The notes under the pieces were generated by a model that saw only the letters and a list, made by a program, of their open reading frames with translations, did not search any database and was not told where the DNA came from. The translations under genes were made by a program, and so were the position numbers. A stretch of DNA of 10,216 nucleotides from assembly GCA_052390035.1 (NCBI GenBank), contig JBQTHI010000152.1, positions 1-10,216 of the forward strand, written 5' to 3'. Positions 6,920 through 10,216 of the stretch are shown here, piece after piece. The first letter of the stretch is position 1. Every line of letters starts with the position of its first letter. The DNA is from JBQTHI01 sp052390035. Its GTDB lineage: Bacteria > Actinomycetota > Acidimicrobiia > Spongiisociales > ZC4RG35.

Positions 6920-8335
6920 ATGAGAGTGCGGTTGGTCGGCGCATCGATGGTCGCGACACTCCTGGTGGTTGCTTGTGGCGAACCGCCGGCCGCCAACACA
7001 GCAACCACGAGGGCGGTTCCAACATCTACTACGGGCCTGGTGGGAGCTTCGGGCGGCGTCTTCCCTCCGGCCCCGCCAACCGTCGAGGGGGACCTTGCTC
7101 CTGCCATCTCCGCAGCGGTCGAGAGCCTCGTGGCCGGCTTCAGCCAAGGGCTCGATTTCGAGGCGCTCGAGGTGGTCGCCTCCTCCGGGGACTCGCGAGT
7201 GGGCTGGGTGGTGGCCGATCTGCTTCGCTTCTATCAGATCGGGACCGAAGGGAGAGCTCTGATCGACGCCTTTGGCCAACTGACCGGGGCCGAACTGGAG
7301 TCCGGAGCGACCATCAGCTACAACCCGTGGCAGTCAGTTACCGACCACCTCATCGCCTGGGATGTCCCCGCCCCGCCGGGATACCAGCAAATCAAGGGAC
7401 GGCTCTTTGTGGAGGTCGAGGCTGCTTGGCGCCCGTTTTTCGGCGACCCTGACGCCACGGTTGACTGGCGTCACGTCAGTTGGGGCGGGGTTTTCATCGA
7501 CGCCCGCCCTCTGGGTCGGGGTGGCTTCTGTCCCCGGGGATGTATTCCGGCGCTCGACGATCCTCCCCTCACCAAAGCCTCGGCCGGCGGCTGGTATCCG
7601 GACGGCAATGTCGTCTTCGGGGTGGTGGTGGAAGGGGTGGCGGTGGCCTTTCCCAAGCAGTTGATGGAGGTCCACGAGATGGTGATTCTCAACGTCGGCG
7701 GCCGCCGTCTGGGGATTCCATACTGCACATTGTGCGGCTCGGCCCAGGCGTACTTTCTCGACCGCAACCCGGGGTGGGGCGAGGAGATGGTCCTCAGGAC
7801 CAGCGGGCTGCTTAGCCGGTCCAACAAGATGATGTACGAGCTGGGGACGTTCTCTCTGATCGACACTTTTACCGGGGTCGCCACTTCGGGACCACTCCTC
7901 CAGGCCGGCGTCACCCTGGAGCAGACCACCGTGGTTGCCAGCCTGTGGGGTGGCTGGAAACAAGAGCATCCCGACACCATGATCGTTGCTGAAGACGGCG
8001 GGCTCGGTCGCGCCTACCCCGACGACCCTCTGCAAGGTCGCGACGCCGCCGGGCCGATCTTCCCAATCGGCGATGTCGATTCCCGCCTCACCGCCCAGGC
8101 CCTGGTCATCGGGGTGGTCAACTCCGAGGGGACACCGGTGGCGTTCCTGGCCGATGCCGCCCGCACGGTCACCGCCGAGGGAGGAGCGGTCGCCATGGCA
8201 GGCGTCATCCTCCGACCGGCGGGCACGGGGTTCACTGCCCTGACCGATAGCGGGGAAACCTTGGTCGCCCATCAGGCCTGTTGGTTCGCCTGGAGCCAGT
8301 TCCAACCCGACACCCTCTGGTGGGAGGCTCCCTAA
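6920..8335 (+). CDS. DUF3179 domain lipoprotein
   Basis: The preferred start is the ATG at 6920 (471 residues), because it gives a clean lipoprotein signal: MRVRLVGASM followed by a hydrophobic stretch ending VVAC with Cys19. A start at 6863 would add 19 residues in front of the signal. After a Ser/Thr/Pro-rich tether (about 20-55) comes a helical region (about 60-180), then the DUF3179 region (about 190-471). Seen: AFPKQLMEVHEMV near 243-255; YCTLCG (Cys269, Cys272), where the family usually has CPLC; SGLLSRSNKMMY near 295-306; WKQEHPDT near 346-353; YPDDPLQGRD near 366-375; GPIFPIGDVDSRL near 378-390; and a terminal HQACWFAWSQFQPDT. A second pair, FCPRGC (Cys204, Cys208), lies ahead of the core. 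The biochemical role of DUF3179 is not established to my knowledge; the protein is probably anchored to the outer face of the membrane. The cysteine pairs could bind metal or form a disulfide (inference). It is likely monocistronic, converging on leuB. Confidence 0.87.
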   Translation: MRVRLVGASMVATLLVVACGEPPAANTATTRAVPTSTTGLVGASGGVFPPAPPTVEGDLAPAISAAVESLVAGFSQGLDFEALEVVASSGDSRVGWVVADLLRFYQIGTEGRALIDAFGQLTGAELESGATISYNPWQSVTDHLIAWDVPAPPGYQQIKGRLFVEVEAAWRPFFGDPDATVDWRHVSWGGVFIDARPLGRGGFCPRGCIPALDDPPLTKASAGGWYPDGNVVFGVVVEGVAVAFPKQLMEVHEMVILNVGGRRLGIPYCTLCGSAQAYFLDRNPGWGEEMVLRTSGLLSRSNKMMYELGTFSLIDTFTGVATSGPLLQAGVTLEQTTVVASLWGGWKQEHPDTMIVAEDGGLGRAYPDDPLQGRDAAGPIFPIGDVDSRLTAQALVIGVVNSEGTPVAFLADAARTVTAEGGAVAMAGVILRPAGTGFTALTDSGETLVAHQACWFAWSQFQPDTLWWEAP

Positions 8336-8465
8336 GTGGAGTCATGTTCGGGCCTTTCCGATGCCAACACGAGAACACCGATATTTCGGCTGCGCGGTTG
8401 TGGCGGATTGGGCTGTCGGCGCCGGCTTTGACAACTTCGCCGAGCCGGGGACACCGAGGAAGGTT
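8336..8465. other. Convergent intergenic region between the DUF3179 gene and leuB
   Basis: These 130 bases lie between two stop codons facing each other, so transcripts from both sides should end here. There are two small hairpin candidates: CCGATATTTCGG (8378-8389, 4-base stem) and CCGGCT/AGCCGG (8422-8427 with 8443-8448). Neither has a clear T-run. On the minus strand the first is followed by the moderately T-rich TGTTCTCGTGTT, the best guess for the leuB end. No gene is recognised. Confidence 0.4.
8422..8448. terminator. Possible hairpin terminator without T-run
   Basis: CCGGCT (8422-8427) and AGCCGG (8443-8448) pair perfectly over 6 bases around a 15-base loop. The position between convergent genes fits a bidirectional terminator, but no T-run follows on either strand, so the call is weak. 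Confidence 0.22.
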
Positions 8466-9515
8466 TCAGATTCGGGAGGCGATCAGATCGCCGATCTCGG
8501 CGGTTGACATCCCCATGTCGGGGCCACCCATTGTTTTGAGCTGTGGGAGGACCGAGACTGCCGCCCCCTCGACCGCGGCAGCGGCCTCAACCTCCCCAAG
8601 TTGGTGGAGGCACATGGCCAGCGAAAGCACGGCTGCCACCGGGTTGGCCCATCCTTTATCGGCGATATCCGGAGCCGAACCGTGCACGGGTTCGAACATC
8701 GACGGGTAGGTCCCGTCGAGGTTGAGGTTCCCCGAGGCGGCCAGGCCCAAACCTCCCTGCACGGCGGCCCCGAGGTCGGTGATGATGTCACCAAACAGAT
8801 TGTCGGTCACTATCACATCGAATCGTTCCGGGCTCTGCACCAGGTAGAGGCAAGCCGCATCGACGTGCACATAGTCGGAAGCGACGGACGGGAAGTCGGT
8901 GGCCACCGCGGCCGTCGTCCGCTGCCAGAGGTCGCCGGCGTACTCCAACACGTTGGTCTTGTGACACAACGTGACATGACTCCTCCGTACCTCCGCCAGC
9001 CCGAAGGCAAAACGGACGGCGCGTTCCACGCCGAATCGGGTGTTTAGCGACTCCTGGGTCGCCACCTCCGCCGAGGTTCCCCGGCGCAGCACCCCACCGG
9101 CTCCGGCGTAGATCCCCTCGGTGTTCTCCCGTACGACGACCAGGTCGCAGCGGTCTGGAGTCAGACCCTCAATCGGAGTGGGAACGCCTTGATACAGCTT
9201 TACCGGACGGAGGTTGACCGACAGGTCGAAGTCGAAACGCAGCCTGAGCAGCAGCCCTCGCTCCAGCACACCGGGTGGCACCTGGGGGGCACCCACCGCT
9301 CCAAGGAGGATGGCGTGATGTTTGGCGAGCTCCTCCTGCACCGATTTGGGTAACACTTCACCGGTGGCGAGATAACGGCCGCCTCCCAGGTCGTAATCCT
9401 CGACGGCGACACCGAATCCGAACCGATGGGCGGCGGCTTCTAAGGCCGCCAGAGCCTGCCTGGTGACCTCGGGTCCCACCCCATCTCCGCCGATTACCGC
9501 AAGCCGGTAGTCCAT
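8466..9515 (-). CDS. leuB: 3-isopropylmalate dehydrogenase
   Basis: This 349-residue enzyme performs the oxidative decarboxylation of (2R,3S)-3-isopropylmalate with NAD+ in leucine biosynthesis; it is cytoplasmic and Mg2+/Mn2+ dependent. Seen: N-terminal IGGDGVGPEV (8-17); R93 and R103 in the RxxxxxxxxxR segment ending NLRP; VVRENTEGIYAG (127-138) with R129 and Y136; HKTNV (185-189) with K186; metal ligands D219 (HVDA), D243 (FGDI) and D247 (ITDLGA); and the coenzyme loop EPVHGSAPDIA (275-285). By recalled alignment with Thermus LeuB, the substrate-pocket residues Glu87, Leu90 and Leu91 correspond to E85, L88 and L89, which favours isopropylmalate over isocitrate or tartrate. The RRGTSAEVATQ stretch (144-154) is in the style of actinobacterial LeuB. 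The ATG at 9515 is immediately preceded by no Shine-Dalgarno sequence. leuB follows a CorC-like gene by 63 bases on the same strand; no other leucine gene is in view. Confidence 0.93.
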   Translation of the reverse strand: MDYRLAVIGGDGVGPEVTRQALAALEAAAHRFGFGVAVEDYDLGGGRYLATGEVLPKSVQEELAKHHAILLGAVGAPQVPPGVLERGLLLRLRFDFDLSVNLRPVKLYQGVPTPIEGLTPDRCDLVVVRENTEGIYAGAGGVLRRGTSAEVATQESLNTRFGVERAVRFAFGLAEVRRSHVTLCHKTNVLEYAGDLWQRTTAAVATDFPSVASDYVHVDAACLYLVQSPERFDVIVTDNLFGDIITDLGAAVQGGLGLAASGNLNLDGTYPSMFEPVHGSAPDIADKGWANPVAAVLSLAMCLHQLGEVEAAAAVEGAAVSVLPQLKTMGGPDMGMSTAEIGDLIASRI

Positions 9516-9523
9516 GGAGTCGG

Positions 9524-9529
9524 AGTGTA
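9524..9529 (-). promoter_or_regulatory. Candidate -10 element giving a leaderless leuB message
   Basis: On the minus strand this reads TACACT (TAnnnT pattern, 4 of 6 matches to TATAAT), 8 bases before the leuB ATG. Transcription would begin at or next to the start codon, which fits the lack of a Shine-Dalgarno sequence. No clear -35 is seen, so this is tentative. Confidence 0.3.
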
Positions 9530-9578
9530 CGAATCGACGGCTCCGATCCTGTGCGGTTAACGGCCGCCGCCCGATCGG

Positions 9579-10216
9579 TTATCTCTTGACTATCTCGACC
9601 TCGGCCACCCGGCGCCCATCCATCCTCCGCACCCGCAACACCCAATCCTGCTGTTCAACGCGGTCGCCCCGGTGAGGGATCCGACCCAGCCGGTTCATCA
9701 CATAACCGCCTAAGGTTTCGTATTCGCCATCGGGCAGGTCAATGCCGACCGCAGTCCGCAGCTGATCGGGGCGAACCGATCCGGGCACGTAGAACCAGTC
9801 GCTCTGCCCGATTTGGCGGATCGACTGCTCGCCATGGTCGTATTCGTCTCGGATCTCACCGACTAGCTCTTCGGCGATGTCCTCCAGGGTGAGTAGTCCC
9901 GCCGTGCCTCCGTGCTCGTCGACGATCAGCGCAAGATGGCGTCCGCTCCTCTGCATTTCGGCGAGAAGCGGTCGGACCGGCGCCGACTCCGGGGCGACGA
10001 GGAGAGGTCGGATCAGGGATGCATCGAGCGGTTGATCGTAAAGGTCGTCCGGTACCCCGAGTAGGTCTTTGGCATGGATGAAGCCGATCAGGTCGTCGAG
10101 ATCGTCCCCGTAGACCGGGATACGCGAGAAACCCTCGTCGGTCACCAGCCTCTCGAGCTGTGCTGCGCTGGCGATTGCGGGGAGAGCGAAGATGTCGGGC
10201 CGAGGCACCATCACTT
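9579..10216 (-). CDS. CorC/HlyC-type CBS domain protein, C-terminal part (runs off right edge)
   Basis: The last 212 complete codons are visible. The first whole codons read VMVPRPDIFAL, the typical (E)VMVPR entry to the first CBS motif of this family, so the GTG at 10214 is internal and the gene begins outside the window. Domains (counted from that valine): CBS 1 at about 1-55 (SRIPVYGDDLDDLIGFIHAK), CBS 2 at about 65-125 (HLALIVDEHGGTAGLLTLED), then the CorC_HlyC transporter-associated domain at about 130-211, with GEYETLGGYVMNRLGRIP and a closing VLRVRRMDGRRVAEVEI. Full-length relatives often carry an N-terminal CNNM/DUF21 membrane domain; a soluble form (CorC, YbeX) also exists, and which one this is cannot be decided here. 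Roles reported for the family involve Mg2+/Co2+ export or adenylate-sensitive gating. The stop is TAA at 9579-9581; leuB follows 63 bases downstream. Confidence 0.9.
   Translation of the reverse strand, partial: VMVPRPDIFALPAIASAAQLERLVTDEGFSRIPVYGDDLDDLIGFIHAKDLLGVPDDLYDQPLDASLIRPLLVAPESAPVRPLLAEMQRSGRHLALIVDEHGGTAGLLTLEDIAEELVGEIRDEYDHGEQSIRQIGQSDWFYVPGSVRPDQLRTAVGIDLPDGEYETLGGYVMNRLGRIPHRGDRVEQQDWVLRVRRMDGRRVAEVEIVKR

Noticed and set aside
10209..10214. GTG or ATG at the right edge as the true start of the CorC-like gene
   Set aside because: VMVPR is an internal motif of the family, normally preceded by further sequence; the gene is cut by the window edge.

Overview
The window is GC-rich and packed with genes. 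Its gene set is typical of Actinomycetota: a bacterial tricorn protease, a short actinobacterial-type LeuB, an N-terminal nitroreductase with an APSAGFTQGQSF motif, starts lacking a Shine-Dalgarno sequence, and a DUF3179 lipoprotein. An uncultured lineage such as Acidimicrobiia would fit, but this is inferred from protein style only; there is no rRNA or other marker gene here. I see no mobile elements, CRISPR arrays, tRNAs or rRNAs. No gap between genes exceeds about 160 bases.

Left part (1-1369, minus strand): pntAA, the NAD(H)-binding alpha-1 subunit of proton-translocating transhydrogenase. It is followed, with an 11-base overlap, by the start of a nitroreductase that runs off the left edge. 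The usual partners pntAB and pntB do not follow directly.

Centre (1465-6764, plus strand): a likely three-gene operon reading away from pntAA across a 95-base divergent intergenic region. It encodes (i) a universal-stress-like protein fused to a CBS pair, (ii) a membrane-anchored alpha/beta hydrolase with an intact Ser-Asp-His triad, starting one base after the previous stop, and (iii) a full-length tricorn protease. The tricorn Ser-His, Ser and Glu catalytic residues are all present, but the aspartate that gives archaeal tricorn its preference for basic P1 residues appears to be a tryptophan.

Right part: after a 155-base gap lies a DUF3179 lipoprotein (6920-8335, plus strand), probably transcribed on its own. 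It converges on leuB (minus strand, 8466-9515), which lies 63 bases downstream of a CorC/HlyC-type CBS protein (minus strand, cut by the right edge). leuB lacks a Shine-Dalgarno sequence and has a -10-like hexamer placed so that its message would be leaderless.

Most of the window is ordinary metabolism and proteolysis. The parts most worth a second look are the USP-CBS / membrane hydrolase / tricorn cluster, the altered specificity position in tricorn, and the apparently orphaned pntAA coupled to a nitroreductase. I did not find clear evidence of a wholly new system.
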